DNA from: Teichococcus oryzae
GTDB lineage: Bacteria > Pseudomonadota > Alphaproteobacteria > Acetobacterales > Acetobacteraceae
DNA length: 64,000 nt
Assembly: GCF_008386565.1 (NCBI RefSeq)
Contig: NZ_VUKA01000008.1
Span: 60,977 to 124,976 of the forward strand
Reading direction: 5' to 3'
The notes below the pieces were generated by a model. The model searched no databases. It had not been told where the DNA came from and worked only from the letters and a program-made list of their open reading frames with translations. Shown here one piece after another: positions 28,124 to 37,766 of this stretch (positions are counted from its first letter, which is position 1; the number at the start of each line of letters is the position of its first letter). The translations under genes were made by a program, and so were the position numbers.

Positions 28124-28789
28124 TCAGCGGTTGCGCTCTTCCTCGAAGAAGCGCGGGTCGTTGAAGGTGAACAGGCGGCGTTCCAGCGGCATGCCCGTCT
28201 CGATGGTGGACAGCGTCACGCGGGTTTGCCGCCCCTGGCCATCCACCACGAGCCATTGCCGCAGCTCCATGGGCTGCTCGGAAAACACCAGGGTCAGCTG
28301 GCCTTCGGCCGGGTTGTCACGCCGGCGCAGGGTGATGCCGAGGAAGCCGCCATTGCGCGTCACCTCCATCACCTCGACATCGCCGCCGAAGCGGATCTCC
28401 CGCCGCAGCAGCAGGCCCAGCGGCGTCGAGCCGACCGGCACCACGGAGGGCTGCTTCAGCTCCCGGTCGTAATACAGGAACTGGTTGTCGGAGGCGACCA
28501 GCAGCAGGGGCTCGGGCGGGTCGTATTCGAAGCGCATCCGTCCCGGCCGGGCGATAAAGGCGGTGCCCTCGGCCGACCCGCCATTCTGCGCCAGTTGCAG
28601 GAAGCGCGCCTTCAGCGTGGTGATGCCGTTCAGATAGGCCTCGGCGCGGGCCAGCAGCGGGCCCTGCTCGCGCGGCGGCACGGGGCCGGAGGCGGTGGCG
28701 CCGCGCGGGCTTTGCGCGCCCGCCCTGGCGGGAAGCAGCAGGGGCAGGGCCAGGACCGGCAGGATGGTCAGGAGGGTGCGTCGGAGCAT
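28124..28789 (-). CDS. lolA: Outer-membrane lipoprotein carrier protein LolA
   Basis: 221 residues. Signal peptide (MLRRTLLTILPVLALPLLLPARAGAQ) then the LolA fold: YLNGITTLKARFLQLA, GTAFIARPGRMRFEYDPPEPLLLVASD, QFLYYDRELKQ. LolA ferries lipoproteins across the periplasm from LolCDE to the outer membrane. ATG 28789 begins the signal peptide; the frame runs upstream into hemW's 3' side without similarity. In many alphaproteobacteria lolA and xthA are direct neighbours; here two genes lie between. Confidence 0.92.
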   Translation of the reverse strand: MLRRTLLTILPVLALPLLLPARAGAQSPRGATASGPVPPREQGPLLARAEAYLNGITTLKARFLQLAQNGGSAEGTAFIARPGRMRFEYDPPEPLLLVASDNQFLYYDRELKQPSVVPVGSTPLGLLLRREIRFGGDVEVMEVTRNGGFLGITLRRRDNPAEGQLTLVFSEQPMELRQWLVVDGQGRQTRVTLSTIETGMPLERRLFTFNDPRFFEEERNR

Positions 28790-28933
28790 GCGCCCTATCT
28801 GGCGTCGCCCCGTGGCGAAAGAAAGACGCCGCCGTGGCGATCCCGCGCAAGGGGCGCCGCCCTTACCGCCCGCGCGGCCAGGGCCGGCCATCGAAAGCGT
28901 GGCGGGGAGGCCTGCGCCTCCCGGCGCGGCGCA

Positions 28934-30124
28934 TCACCGCAGCAGGCGGGGCAGCATCAGGTCCAGCCGCAGCCGGCCTTCCTCGGTCGCGGCCAGTCGG
29001 CCTTCCGGGGTCCAGCGCAGGTACTCCTCCTCCAGGCAGGCGGCGAGCATGTCCGGCTCCAGCGCGTCCTCCAGCGCCAGGCCGGTGCGCTGGCGGATGC
29101 GGGCGGGATCGACGCCCTCGGCCAGCCGCAGGCCCATCAGCAGCGCCTCGCGCGCGCGGTCCGCGGGGGACAGGATCTCGGTGGCGGTGACGGCATGGCC
29201 TTCCGCCTCGACGCGGGCCAGCCATTCCTCCGGGCCGCGATGGCGGCGGAAGGCCACCAGCCCCTGGCGCAGCAGCAGCCGCTGATGCGCCCCCGCGCCG
29301 ACGCCGACATAATCGGCATAGCGCCAATAGGCGAGGTTGTGCCGGCTTTCCGCCCCCGGCACGGCATAGTTGGACACCTCATAGGGAAGCAGGCCGAACC
29401 GTTCCGCTTCCTCCGCGGTGGCGGCGTAAAGGGCAGCGGCATGGTCATCCTCCGGCAGGGCGAAGGCGCCGCGCGCATGCTCGGTGGCGAAGCGCGTGCC
29501 GGGCTCGATGGTCAGCTGGTAGAGCGACAGGTGGTCGGCGGCCAGCGACAGGGCCTGGCGCAACTCGGCGCGCCAGGCGTCCTCCGCCTGTCCGGGGCGG
29601 GCATAGATCAGGTCGAAGGACAGGCGTGGAAACAGCTCCCGCGCCGCTTCCAGCGCCGCCACCGCCTGCGCCACGTCATGCCGGCGGCCCAGGAAGCGCA
29701 GCGCCGCCTCGTCCAGCGACTGCACGCCCAGGCTGGCGCGGTTCACCCCGGCGGCACGGAAGGCGCGCAGGCGGCCGATCTCGACGCTGGTGGGGTTGGC
29801 TTCCAGCGTGATCTCGATATCCGGCGTCGGCTCGAACAGCCGGGTGGCCTCGGCAATGATGTCCCACACCAGCTCGGGCGGCATCAGGCTTGGCGTGCCG
29901 CCGCCGAAGAAGATGGAGCGGAGGCGGCGGCGCCCCGCATTGCCACCCGGCGCCTCGCGGGCCAGGCGCTCCACCTCGAAGCGCAGCTCGCGCAACAGGG
30001 CGGCGCCGAAGCGCGCCGCGTCCACGCGCTCCCGCACATGGCTGTTGAAGTCGCAATACGGGCATTTCGAGGCGCAGAACGGCCAATGGACATAAAGCGC
30101 GAAAGGTTCGGCGGCAGGAAACAT
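28934..30124 (-). CDS. hemW: Heme chaperone HemW (radical SAM)
   Basis: 396 residues. YVHWPFCASKCPYCDFNSH has the radical-SAM cysteines (about 17, 21, 24); FFGGGTPSLM, EANPTSVE, GVNRASLGVQSLD and DLIYARPGQ follow as in HemW/HemN. It lacks the N-terminal extension with catalytic residues of true oxygen-independent coproporphyrinogen oxidase HemN, so it is the heme-transfer chaperone. ATG 30124 is chosen since the family begins just before the YVHWPFC block; the frame runs on to 30517 as a chance extension over the next gene. Confidence 0.93.
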   Translation of the reverse strand: MFPAAEPFALYVHWPFCASKCPYCDFNSHVRERVDAARFGAALLRELRFEVERLAREAPGGNAGRRRLRSIFFGGGTPSLMPPELVWDIIAEATRLFEPTPDIEITLEANPTSVEIGRLRAFRAAGVNRASLGVQSLDEAALRFLGRRHDVAQAVAALEAARELFPRLSFDLIYARPGQAEDAWRAELRQALSLAADHLSLYQLTIEPGTRFATEHARGAFALPEDDHAAALYAATAEEAERFGLLPYEVSNYAVPGAESRHNLAYWRYADYVGVGAGAHQRLLLRQGLVAFRRHRGPEEWLARVEAEGHAVTATEILSPADRAREALLMGLRLAEGVDPARIRQRTGLALEDALEPDMLAACLEEEYLRWTPEGRLAATEEGRLRLDLMLPRLLR

Positions 30125-30177
30125 CGCAGCACATATGGGGCGGCATGGCCGGCGGCGTCGAGGGCCGCGTTTGATGC

Positions 30178-31671
30178 TCAGCCGCCGGACAACGGTCCCC
30201 CGCCGAGCCAGCGCCGCAGCCAGCCCGTCCCGCCCGGCCGGGGAGCGGAGGCGGGCGGCGGCGGGGCTGCTTCGCCGGAAGCCTGTGGGATCTGCCCGGC
30301 CTCCTGGGCCTGCCATTGCAGCAGCAGCGGCTGGTCGCTGCGGGGAAGCCATGCCACCGCCTGTTCCGCCAGGCGCGCCGCCCCGGCCACATCGCCCCTT
30401 CGCAGGGCCAGGCGGCCGAGCTGCAAGGCGGCCAGCCCACGCGCAACGGGATGGGCCGCGTCGCCCAGCGCGCGGCGCAGCGTTGCTTCCTGCTCGTCCC
30501 GGTCGGCCAGGCACCAAAGCCGCGCCGCCAGCCGCGCCTCGGCATCCGGCATCAGGGCGGCGGCACCGAGCAGCGTCGCCACCGCCTCATCCGGCCGGTT
30601 CAGCGCGTCCAGCGCATCCGCCAGGGCGAGGGGCGTCGCCGGATCGTCTGGCGCCAGCGCCATGGCGTTGCGCAGCAATGGAAGGGCGGCCTCCTCCTGG
30701 CCCTGGCGCCGCAAGGCGGCGGCGATCCGCAATTGCGCGGCGGCGTCGTGGCCCAGGATCCGCGCCGCTTCCAGCCAGAAGGGCAGCGCGGCGGCGGCGC
30801 GGCCCTGTTCGCCGAGGCGCAGCGCGCGGGCTTCCAGCGCGGCGGCCCGCTCTGGCGCCAGCCAGCCGGCGGGAAGGCCGCGCGCCACCGCATGCCGCCA
30901 CAGCCTTTCCGCCTGTGCCGGGCGGCCCCGCTGAAAGGCCGCGCGCCCCATCAGCCGGGCCCAATGGGGGGAATGGGCGCGATGGTCGCGCAGCGCCTGG
31001 CGCAGCCTTTCCGCGTCGCGCTTCCGCAGGCATTCCAGCAGGCGGCCGAGCAGCGCCGTGTCGGCGAGGTGCCAGATGGTGGCATGGCCGAGAAAGGGCA
31101 GCGGCACGGTGGCGACGGCGCAGCGCGCGGCGATCAGCGCGGCCTGCAGGCGGTCATGCGGCTCATGCGGATCGACGATCTGCACCGCGAAGGGCGGCGG
31201 GTCGCCCGGCTCCACCAGCATGGCGCCGTGCCGCCGCGGGTCGAAGCGGGCATGATGGCGCGGGTCATCGGCGATGTCGGCCGGGTCGATCGAGGCTTGC
31301 GGCGACACCGCCAGCGCCGCGTCCAGCCCGAGCAACCGCCCATGCTTGAGCGCCGCATAGCCGCCCATGCTGAAGCCATAGCCCAGGCTGTGGGGACCGA
31401 GCCGCGCTCGGATCGCCGGCGCCGCGCGGCGCATGGCCTCGGCGGGATACCAGTTTTCCGCCTTGGCCAGCACGCCCACTGTGTTCAGGCCAAGCTGCGC
31501 CGCCGGCTTCTGGCCCCAGAAGCAGGGGCCATCCGGGCCGGAAGCCGGGCGGTCGGTCAGGCCGCCAAAGGTGACGAGGCTGGTTCCGGCGGTGCCGGGC
31601 TGATGCACCGCCTGGAGCGCATCATCCTCGTAGATGATCTCGGGGCGGGAAAATTCAGGTATCGCGCTCAT
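30178..31671 (-). CDS. Alpha/beta-hydrolase-like domain fused to TPR repeats
   Basis: 497 residues. The first ~200 look like an alpha/beta hydrolase: LVTFGGL near the start, the nucleophile elbow GYGFSMGGYAALKHG with Ser about 101, and a GH in PFLGHATIWH about residue 195 as candidate catalytic histidine. From about 215 to 460 there are degenerate tetratricopeptide-type repeats (ARLMGRAAFQRGRPAQAERLWRHAV; ALPLLRNAMALAPDDPATPLALADALDALNRPDEA), and a proline-rich tail. Possibly an esterase with a protein-binding or glycan-related scaffold. Followed by hemW after 53 bases. Function not known to me. Confidence 0.75.
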   Translation of the reverse strand: MSAIPEFSRPEIIYEDDALQAVHQPGTAGTSLVTFGGLTDRPASGPDGPCFWGQKPAAQLGLNTVGVLAKAENWYPAEAMRRAAPAIRARLGPHSLGYGFSMGGYAALKHGRLLGLDAALAVSPQASIDPADIADDPRHHARFDPRRHGAMLVEPGDPPPFAVQIVDPHEPHDRLQAALIAARCAVATVPLPFLGHATIWHLADTALLGRLLECLRKRDAERLRQALRDHRAHSPHWARLMGRAAFQRGRPAQAERLWRHAVARGLPAGWLAPERAAALEARALRLGEQGRAAAALPFWLEAARILGHDAAAQLRIAAALRRQGQEEAALPLLRNAMALAPDDPATPLALADALDALNRPDEAVATLLGAAALMPDAEARLAARLWCLADRDEQEATLRRALGDAAHPVARGLAALQLGRLALRRGDVAGAARLAEQAVAWLPRSDQPLLLQWQAQEAGQIPQASGEAAPPPPASAPRPGGTGWLRRWLGGGPLSGG

Positions 31672-32010
31672 GATCCGGGCGCTGTTCTAGGCATGGCGGC
31701 GGCGGCGAAGCCAATGGTTATCGCCCGGAGCCGTTTCCAGGGGGAGGCCCATGCCGCCGCCGCGGGCCGGCCCCGCGCGAAATCGTCACAATGGCGGGGC
31801 GGGTTTGCCTTGACCGGGCGGAGCGCCATCCGCAACTCTCCTGAAGCATGATGCGGCCCCGATCGCCGACCGATTCCGCGGTCCCGGGGAGCCTGGACGC
31901 TTGACCCGCGGCCACGCGCCCCGCACATCCGCCCAGCCTGCCGCCCCGGCCTGGGGTGGCCCCGGCTGGCGCGTGCCGCCGGGTCCCGCCCTTCCGGACT
32001 CACCCGCGTC
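31672..32010. other. Divergent intergenic region, 339 bases
   Basis: Separates the hydrolase-TPR gene (minus) from miaB (plus) and must hold both promoters. I see two TTGACC hexamers (about 31811 and 31901, plus strand) but no convincing -10 at proper spacing, no hairpin with a T run, and no credible ORF. Confidence 0.6.
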
Positions 32011-33411
32011 ATGACCTCACCATCCCCGATCACCACAGCGACGGCCGCCATTCCCAATCGCAAGAAGCTGTTCATCCGCACCTGGGGGTGCCAGATGAAC
32101 GTATATGACAGCACCCGCATGGCGGATGTGCTGGCGCCGCTCGGCTACGGCCCCGCCGAAACGCCGGAGGAGGCCGACATGGTCATCCTCAACACCTGCC
32201 ACATCCGCGAAAAGGCGTCGGAGAAAGTGTTCTCCGACCTTGGCCGGCTGCGACTGCTGAAGAACGAGAAGGAAGCCGCCGGGCAGAAGATGGTGCTGGC
32301 GGTCGCCGGCTGCGTCGCCCAGGCGGAAGGCGCCGAGATCACCGCCCGCGCCCCCTGGGTGGACATCGTGCTCGGCCCGCAGACCTATCACCGCCTGCCG
32401 GAGATGGTGGCCCGCGCTTCCCGCGCCGCCGGCGCCCAGATCGACACCGATTTCCCGGTGGAACAGAAATTCGACCTGCTGCCGGAGGTTTCCGCCAATC
32501 AGGGGCCGATCGCCTTCCTCACCATCCAGGAAGGCTGCGACAAGTTCTGCTCCTTCTGCGTGGTGCCCTATACCCGCGGCGCCGAGTTCTCGCGCCCCGT
32601 GGCCGCCATCCTGGCGGAAGCGAAGCGGCTGGTGGCCGGCGGCGCGCGGGAGATCGCGCTGCTCGGGCAGAACGTGAATGCCTGGCATGGCGAGGCGCCG
32701 GACGGCTCCAGCTGGACCTTGTCCCGCCTCCTCTATGAGCTGGCCGAGATCGATGGGCTGGCGCGGCTGCGCTACACCACCAGCCATCCGCGCGACATGG
32801 ACGACGCGCTGATCGGGGCGCATGGCCGCATCCCCGCCCTGATGCCCTTCCTGCACCTGCCGGTGCAGAGCGGCTCGGACAAGATGCTGGCGGCGATGAA
32901 CCGTCAGCACAAGGCGGAGCTGTTCTTCCGCACCGCCGACAAGCTGCGGGAAGCGCGGCCGGACATGGCCTTGTCCTCCGACTTCATTGTCGGCCATCCA
33001 GGCGAAACCGATGCCGACCACGCCGCCACCATGGCGCTGGTGGAGAAGGTGGGCTTCGCCCTGGCCTATTCCTTCAAGTATTCGTCCCGCCCCGGCACGC
33101 CCGCCGCCGGGCAGCCCCTGCAGGTGGCCGAGGCGGTGAAGGATGCCCGGCTGCAGGAATTGCAGGCCCTGCTGCGCCAGCAGCAGGATGATTTCAACCG
33201 CGCCTGCGTCGGCCGGGAATGCGAGATCCTGTTCACCGGCCCGGGCCGTCATCCCGGGCAGGTGGCCGGCCGCACCCCCTGGCTCCAGCCGGTGCATGTG
33301 ATGGCGCCCGCGCACTGGGCGGGACGCCTGGGGAAGGTCCGGATCGATGCCGCGCACCCCAATTCCCTGTCCGCAACCTTGCTCAGTGAGAAGGAGCTTG
33401 CGACCGCTTGA
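32011..33411 (+). CDS. miaB: tRNA-2-methylthio-N6-dimethylallyladenosine synthase MiaB
   Basis: 466-residue radical-SAM methylthiotransferase that modifies A37 of tRNAs reading UNN codons. UPF0004 domain with its three cluster cysteines (RTWGCQMN about 27, [16 protein letters not shown]), the radical-SAM motif [15 protein letters not shown], and a C-terminal TRAM-like domain ending NSLSATLL. First gene of miaB-phoH-ybeY-corC, a conserved alphaproteobacterial order. Its stop overlaps the next start codon (TTGA). Confidence 0.96.
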   Translation: MTSPSPITTATAAIPNRKKLFIRTWGCQMNVYDSTRMADVLAPLGYGPAETPEEADMVILNTCHIREKASEKVFSDLGRLRLLKNEKEAAGQKMVLAVAGCVAQAEGAEITARAPWVDIVLGPQTYHRLPEMVARASRAAGAQIDTDFPVEQKFDLLPEVSANQGPIAFLTIQEGCDKFCSFCVVPYTRGAEFSRPVAAILAEAKRLVAGGAREIALLGQNVNAWHGEAPDGSSWTLSRLLYELAEIDGLARLRYTTSHPRDMDDALIGAHGRIPALMPFLHLPVQSGSDKMLAAMNRQHKAELFFRTADKLREARPDMALSSDFIVGHPGETDADHAATMALVEKVGFALAYSFKYSSRPGTPAAGQPLQVAEAVKDARLQELQALLRQQQDDFNRACVGRECEILFTGPGRHPGQVAGRTPWLQPVHVMAPAHWAGRLGKVRIDAAHPNSLSATLLSEKELATA

Positions 33412-34553
33412 GCAACCCCGCCCCCATTGCGCTGCGGGCCGACCCCCGCGCGCTGAACCGGCCCCTCATGGCTGACACCGTTTCAGCCGCCCGCACCGTG
33501 ACGCTGCAATTCGACGACAACGCCCTGCTGCCGCTGTTGTTCGGCGAGCATGACCGGCATCTGGCGCGCATCGAACAGCGCCTTGGCGTGCGGCTGGCCT
33601 GCCGGGGCAACCGGCTGTCGATCATCGGCAATGCCGAGGCGGCGGAGGTGGCGGAAGCGGCCATCCGCTCCCTGTGGTGGCAATTGGAGCGGAGCGAGGT
33701 TGTGGGCATGGCCGAGGTCGAGGCGGCGCTGCGTTTGGCGGAAGGCGCACCCGCGCCGCAACAGCGGCGGCTGGACAGCGAGCCGCGCCTTCCGCTGGCC
33801 GACCTGCCGGCGATCCGCACCAAGAAGGGCGCCATCGCGCCCCGCTCCATCGCCCAGGCCTCCTACATGGATCAGCTGGCGCGGGCGGACATGGTGTTCG
33901 GCATCGGCCCGGCGGGCACCGGCAAGACCTATCTCGCGGTGGCCCAGGGTGTCGCGCTGCTGCTGGCCGGGCGGGTGGACCGCATCGTGCTGAGCCGCCC
34001 GGCGGTGGAGGCCGGGGAACGGCTGGGCTTCCTGCCGGGCGACATGAAGGAGAAGGTCGATCCCTATCTCCGCCCGCTTTACGACGCCTTGAACGACATG
34101 ATGCCGGCCGATCAGGTGCAGCGCCGCATCGCCACGGGCGAGATCGAGATCGCGCCGCTGGCCTTCATGCGCGGCCGCACCCTGGCGCATTGCTACGCCA
34201 TCCTGGACGAGGCGCAGAACACCACGCCGGCCCAGATCAAGATGTTCCTCACCCGCATGGGGGAGGGCACCAGGATGGTCATCACCGGCGATCCCACCCA
34301 GGTGGACCTGCCGCCTGGCCAGCGTTCCGGCCTGGCGGAAGCCCTTTCCATCCTGGAGGGTGTCGAGGAGATCGGCGTGTCGCGCTTCACGGAATCGGAC
34401 GTGGTGCGACATCCGCTGGTAGCGCGGATCGTGGCCGCGTATAACCGGGCCGATCAATCGGCCACTGGGGTGGCCGGTGGCTCCTCCGCGCGTGCGGGAG
34501 GGGTGGGGCGGCGCCGGGATGGAAATGGGCCGCCCCGGCAGGAAGGAGAGTGA
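33408..34553 (+). CDS. phoH: PhoH-like (YbeZ) ATPase
   Basis: 381 residues. An N-terminal region with a KH-like fold ([23 protein letters not shown]) precedes the PhoH NTPase: Walker [28 protein letters not shown], Walker [11 protein letters not shown] and [11 protein letters not shown]. YbeZ partners YbeY in ribosome and 16S rRNA quality control. The start is a TTG at 33408, supported by AAGGAG at 33391-33396 and by overlap with the miaB stop; the first in-frame ATG (33468) has no ribosome site. The last ~30 residues are a low-complexity Gly/Arg tail. Confidence 0.93.
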   Translation: MSNPAPIALRADPRALNRPLMADTVSAARTVTLQFDDNALLPLLFGEHDRHLARIEQRLGVRLACRGNRLSIIGNAEAAEVAEAAIRSLWWQLERSEVVGMAEVEAALRLAEGAPAPQQRRLDSEPRLPLADLPAIRTKKGAIAPRSIAQASYMDQLARADMVFGIGPAGTGKTYLAVAQGVALLLAGRVDRIVLSRPAVEAGERLGFLPGDMKEKVDPYLRPLYDALNDMMPADQVQRRIATGEIEIAPLAFMRGRTLAHCYAILDEAQNTTPAQIKMFLTRMGEGTRMVITGDPTQVDLPPGQRSGLAEALSILEGVEEIGVSRFTESDVVRHPLVARIVAAYNRADQSATGVAGGSSARAGGVGRRRDGNGPPRQEGE

Positions 34554-35104
34554 TGGAACCGGGAAGTTCTAGGCCCGGCCACGGCGACGTGGTCGGGCAG
34601 TCAAACCCGGAGGTGGTCGTGCTGATCGACACCCCGGAATGGCGTGCGGCGGTGCCGCGCGCCGGCGCCTTGGCACGCCGTGCCGCCGAAGCCGCCTGGG
34701 CCGAGATGGCCGGCGATGGCTTCCTGAGCGGACCGGAGGGCGCCGCCGCCCCGGTCGGCGCGCCCGCCGGAAGCATGACGGTCCTGCTGACCGATGACCG
34801 TTCGGTGAAGCGCCTGAATGGCGAGCATCGCGGCAAGAACAAGCCCACCAACGTGCTGTCCTTCCCCGGCGAGGGATTCGGCCATCTCGGCGACATCGCA
34901 CTGGGCCTTGGTGTGGTGCGGCGCGAGGCGCGGGAAGCTGGCCGGAAGGTGTCCGTGCATCTGGCGCATCTGGTGGCGCATGGCACCCTGCATCTCGGCG
35001 GCCATGACCACATCGCCGCCGGCGAGGCCCGCCGCATGGAGCGCGCTGAGGCCCGCATCATGCGCCGCCTCGGCCTGCCCAACCCCTGGCGGGGCGTGAC
35101 ATGA
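34553..35104 (+). CDS. ybeY: Endoribonuclease YbeY
   Basis: 183 residues. The zinc/catalytic block HLVAHGTLHLGGHDH near the C-terminus is the family signature, with LNGEHRGKNKPTNVLSFP before it. YbeY processes 16S rRNA 3' ends and degrades defective ribosomes. ATG 34553 shares its A with the phoH stop and has GGAAGGAG at 34541-34548; a GTG one codon earlier is less likely. Coupled at the other end with corC (ATGA). Confidence 0.95.
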   Translation: MEPGSSRPGHGDVVGQSNPEVVVLIDTPEWRAAVPRAGALARRAAEAAWAEMAGDGFLSGPEGAAAPVGAPAGSMTVLLTDDRSVKRLNGEHRGKNKPTNVLSFPGEGFGHLGDIALGLGVVRREAREAGRKVSVHLAHLVAHGTLHLGGHDHIAAGEARRMERAEARIMRRLGLPNPWRGVT

Positions 35105-36009
35105 GCGAGACGCGCGAAACCCGCGAGGGCATCCTGTGGCGCCTCCAGGGCCTGCTACGGAAGCGGAACGCCGAAACCGTGCGCGACCAGATGGAAGCGC
35201 TGGTCGAGGGCCGCGAACACCATGAGCACCACGAGCATGAGGGCCCGCCGCGCCCCGACCTGGACGTGCAGGAGCGCGCCCTGTTGCGCAACGTGCTGAA
35301 GCTGCGCGGCAAGACGGCCAATGACGTGATGGTGCCCCGCGCCGACATCGTCGCAATGCCCGAGGATCTGACGCTGGAACAGGCCATCCGCCTGATCCAG
35401 CGCGAAGGCCATAGCCGCTTCCCGGTCTACCGGGAGCAGCTCGATGACATCGTCGGCATGGTGCACATCAAGGACGTGTTCGCCAGCGTCGGCCGCGAGG
35501 CTCCCTTCAGCATGGCGGCGGTGCTGCGCAAGCCGCTTTTCGTGGTGCCGTCCGTGCCGGTGCTCGACCTGCTGCTGCAGATGCGGCAGGCGCGCATGCA
35601 CCTGGCGCTGGTGGTGGACGAATATGGCGGCATCGACGGCCTCGTCACCATCGAGGATCTGGTGGAAACCATCACCGGCGACATCTCGGACGAGCATGAC
35701 GAGGATGTGGCGCCGCAGATCATCGAGCGCACCGACGGGCTGATCGACCTCGATGCCCGGACGCCGATCGAGGTGTTCGAGGAAAAGGTGGGCCCGCTGC
35801 TGACCGAGGACGAGCGCGAGCAGGACATCGACACGGTGGGCGGCCTGGTGTTCACCCTGGCCGGCCGGGTGCCGGCCAAGGGCGAGCTGGTGTCGCATTC
35901 CTCCGGCGTCGAGTTCCGGGTGCTGGATGCCGATCCGCGGCGCATCCGCCGGCTGCGGCTGCGCCGCCCCGGCATCCATGCCCAGCAGCCGCGCGCCGCC
36001 GCCGAATAA
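35101..36009 (+). CDS. corC: CorC-type CBS-domain protein
   Basis: 302 residues: a short charged N-terminus with a His/Glu-rich EHHEHHEHEG stretch, a pair of CBS domains (NDVMVPRADIVAMPEDLTLEQAI... and ...VVDEYGGIDGLVTIEDLVETITGDISDEHD), and a transporter-associated domain (TVGGLVFTLAGRVPAKGE). It has no DUF21 membrane domain, so it is the soluble CorC/YbeX form linked to Mg/Co efflux and ribosome function. A strong terminator follows 38 bases after the stop. Confidence 0.93.
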   Translation: MSETRETREGILWRLQGLLRKRNAETVRDQMEALVEGREHHEHHEHEGPPRPDLDVQERALLRNVLKLRGKTANDVMVPRADIVAMPEDLTLEQAIRLIQREGHSRFPVYREQLDDIVGMVHIKDVFASVGREAPFSMAAVLRKPLFVVPSVPVLDLLLQMRQARMHLALVVDEYGGIDGLVTIEDLVETITGDISDEHDEDVAPQIIERTDGLIDLDARTPIEVFEEKVGPLLTEDEREQDIDTVGGLVFTLAGRVPAKGELVSHSSGVEFRVLDADPRRIRRLRLRRPGIHAQQPRAAAE

Positions 36010-36047
36010 GGCTTCCGCTGCTTTCGCAGATCGGAAAAACGGGGAGG

Positions 36048-36081
36048 GTCCGGGGGAGGTGCATTCCCCCGGACTTTTTTT
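36048..36081 (+). terminator. Strong Rho-independent terminator after corC
   Basis: Ten-base perfect stem GTCCGGGGGA / TCCCCCGGAC (36048-36057 with 36065-36074), seven-base loop, then seven T (36075-36081). It ends only 14 bases before the assigned lnt start. Confidence 0.9.
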
Positions 36082-36095
36082 GCACGGACTTCTTC

Positions 36096-37634
36096 TTGAC
36101 TGGGGATGCTTCATTGCTTGCTCGCCTCACAGCCCTGAAGGGCCGTCGGGCCTTGTTCGCCGCCTTCGGGCTGGGCGTCCTGGCCGCCCTGGCGTTGCCG
36201 CCGCTTTATGTTGTTCCGGTGCTGCTGCTGTCCATTCCCGGCCTGCTGGCCCTGCTGGAGGGGGCCGGCAGCGCCCGCCGCGCCGCCCTGATCGGCCTTG
36301 CCTGGGGCTGGGGGCATCATGTGGCGGGGCTCTACTGGATCAGCCACGCGCTGCTGACCGATCCCTGGCGCTGGGGCTGGCTGGTGCCGGTGGCGGTGCC
36401 GGGCCTCGCCCTTCCACTCGCTGCCTATGTGGCGCTGGCGGCGGCGGTGGCGTGGCGGGCCCGGCCCGGCTGGCGGCGCTGGCTGGCCCTGGCGGCGGCC
36501 TGGACCCTGGCCGAATGGCTGCGCGGCTGGATGTTCACCGGCTTTCCCTGGAACGCACTGGGCACCGTCTGGGCTTTTGATGCCCTCCCCCTCCAGGGTG
36601 CGGCCTATGTCGGGATGTTCGGCCTGTCGCTGCTGACCATGCTGCTGGCGGGGTTGCCGGCGCTGGGATGGCGGGCCTGCGCCGGTGGGGCGGCGGCGGC
36701 GCTGGCGCTGGGCGGCTTCGGCTGGGCTCGCTTGGCGGCGCCGGAACCGCCGCCCCAGCCGGTGGAGGTGCTGCTGGTGCAGGGCAACATCCAGCAGGAA
36801 GCCAAGTGGCGCGAGGAACAGCGCTGGCCGATCTTTCGCCGCTACCTGGACCTGACGCGGGAAGGGGCGGCGCGTGCCGCCGCCGCTGCGCCGGGCCGCC
36901 GGCTGGTGGCGATCTGGCCAGAAACGGCCAGCCCCTTCCTGCTCCCCCTGGACGAGGCGGCGCGGGATTATGCCGCCCGGACCCTGCCTCCGGGCGGCGT
37001 GCTGCTGGCGGGCTCGGTGCGGGCGGAATGGGGAGCGGAGGGGCGGGCGAGCCGCGTCTTCAACAGCCTTTCGGCGGTTGGGGCGGATGGCGGACTGTTG
37101 TCGGTGTATGACAAGGCGCATCTGGTGCCATTCGGCGAATACATGCCCTTGGGCGGGTTGCTGCCGGTGCGGGTGGTGCAGGGCGGGCTGGATTTCAGCG
37201 CTGGCCCGGGTCCTGTTTCACTGGCGCCGGCCGGATTGCCGGCCTTCAGCCCGCTGATTTGCTACGAGGTGATCTTTCCCGGCGCCGTGGCGGCGCCTGG
37301 AAACCGGCCCGCCTGGCTGGTCAACATCACCAATGATGCCTGGTTCGGCTTCTCTGCGGGGCCTTACCAGCATCTGGCGGCGGCACGTCTGAGGGCTGTG
37401 GAGGAGGGGCTGCCACTCGCCCGGGCCGCGCAGACCGGGGTATCCGCCCTCATGGATGCGCGAGGCCGTATATTGGCGCTTCTCGATCTTGGCGAGAGTG
37501 GTAGCGTGTCTGCACCTTTGCCTTCACCACTTCCGGCCACTTTTTTTGCAAAAACCGGCAACGGGCTGCCGGTCCTGCTGGCCTTTCTGATGCTGGGAGT
37601 TGTGACTGTTCGCCGGAAATCCACGGAAAGGTGA
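36096..37634 (+). CDS. lnt: Apolipoprotein N-acyltransferase Lnt
   Basis: 512 residues. About seven hydrophobic segments in the first ~200 residues (with WTLAEWLRGWMFTGFPWN, typical Lnt) and then the carbon-nitrogen hydrolase domain with the triad in WPETASPF (Glu), YDKAHLVPFGEYMP (Lys) and LICYEVIFP (Cys); LVNITNDAWFG follows. It adds the third acyl chain to lipoproteins at the inner membrane. The start is uncertain: TTG 36096 or TTG 36114, no in-frame ATG near, and no good Shine-Dalgarno. A terminator directly precedes it. Confidence 0.92.
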   Translation: MTGDASLLARLTALKGRRALFAAFGLGVLAALALPPLYVVPVLLLSIPGLLALLEGAGSARRAALIGLAWGWGHHVAGLYWISHALLTDPWRWGWLVPVAVPGLALPLAAYVALAAAVAWRARPGWRRWLALAAAWTLAEWLRGWMFTGFPWNALGTVWAFDALPLQGAAYVGMFGLSLLTMLLAGLPALGWRACAGGAAAALALGGFGWARLAAPEPPPQPVEVLLVQGNIQQEAKWREEQRWPIFRRYLDLTREGAARAAAAAPGRRLVAIWPETASPFLLPLDEAARDYAARTLPPGGVLLAGSVRAEWGAEGRASRVFNSLSAVGADGGLLSVYDKAHLVPFGEYMPLGGLLPVRVVQGGLDFSAGPGPVSLAPAGLPAFSPLICYEVIFPGAVAAPGNRPAWLVNITNDAWFGFSAGPYQHLAAARLRAVEEGLPLARAAQTGVSALMDARGRILALLDLGESGSVSAPLPSPLPATFFAKTGNGLPVLLAFLMLGVVTVRRKSTER

Positions 37635-37679
37635 TGAAACGGCGTGGATCCGTCTCATAAAACAGAATTCTCGAAAGAG

Positions 37680-37708
37680 TTGACAAAGTTCTGCGTGTAA
37701 CTTAACTC
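37680..37708 (+). promoter_or_regulatory. Promoter of the XRE regulator gene
   Basis: TTGACA (37680-37685), 17-base spacer, TAACTC (37703-37708), in a conspicuously AT-richer stretch between lnt and the regulator. The -35 is perfect, the -10 moderate. Confidence 0.55.
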
Positions 37709-37766
37709 AACTCATGGAACCGCAAGACGGCCGACCGGCTTGCCTGGGATGTGGCGGAGATTGACC

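Noticed and set aside
28934-30124. True oxygen-independent coproporphyrinogen III oxidase (HemN)
   Set aside because: Starts only ~17 residues before the radical-SAM cysteines and lacks the HemN N-terminal extension, so HemW.
27890-30934. 1014-codon plus-strand ORF over lolA and hemW
   Set aside because: Antisense to conserved genes; no recognisable domain.
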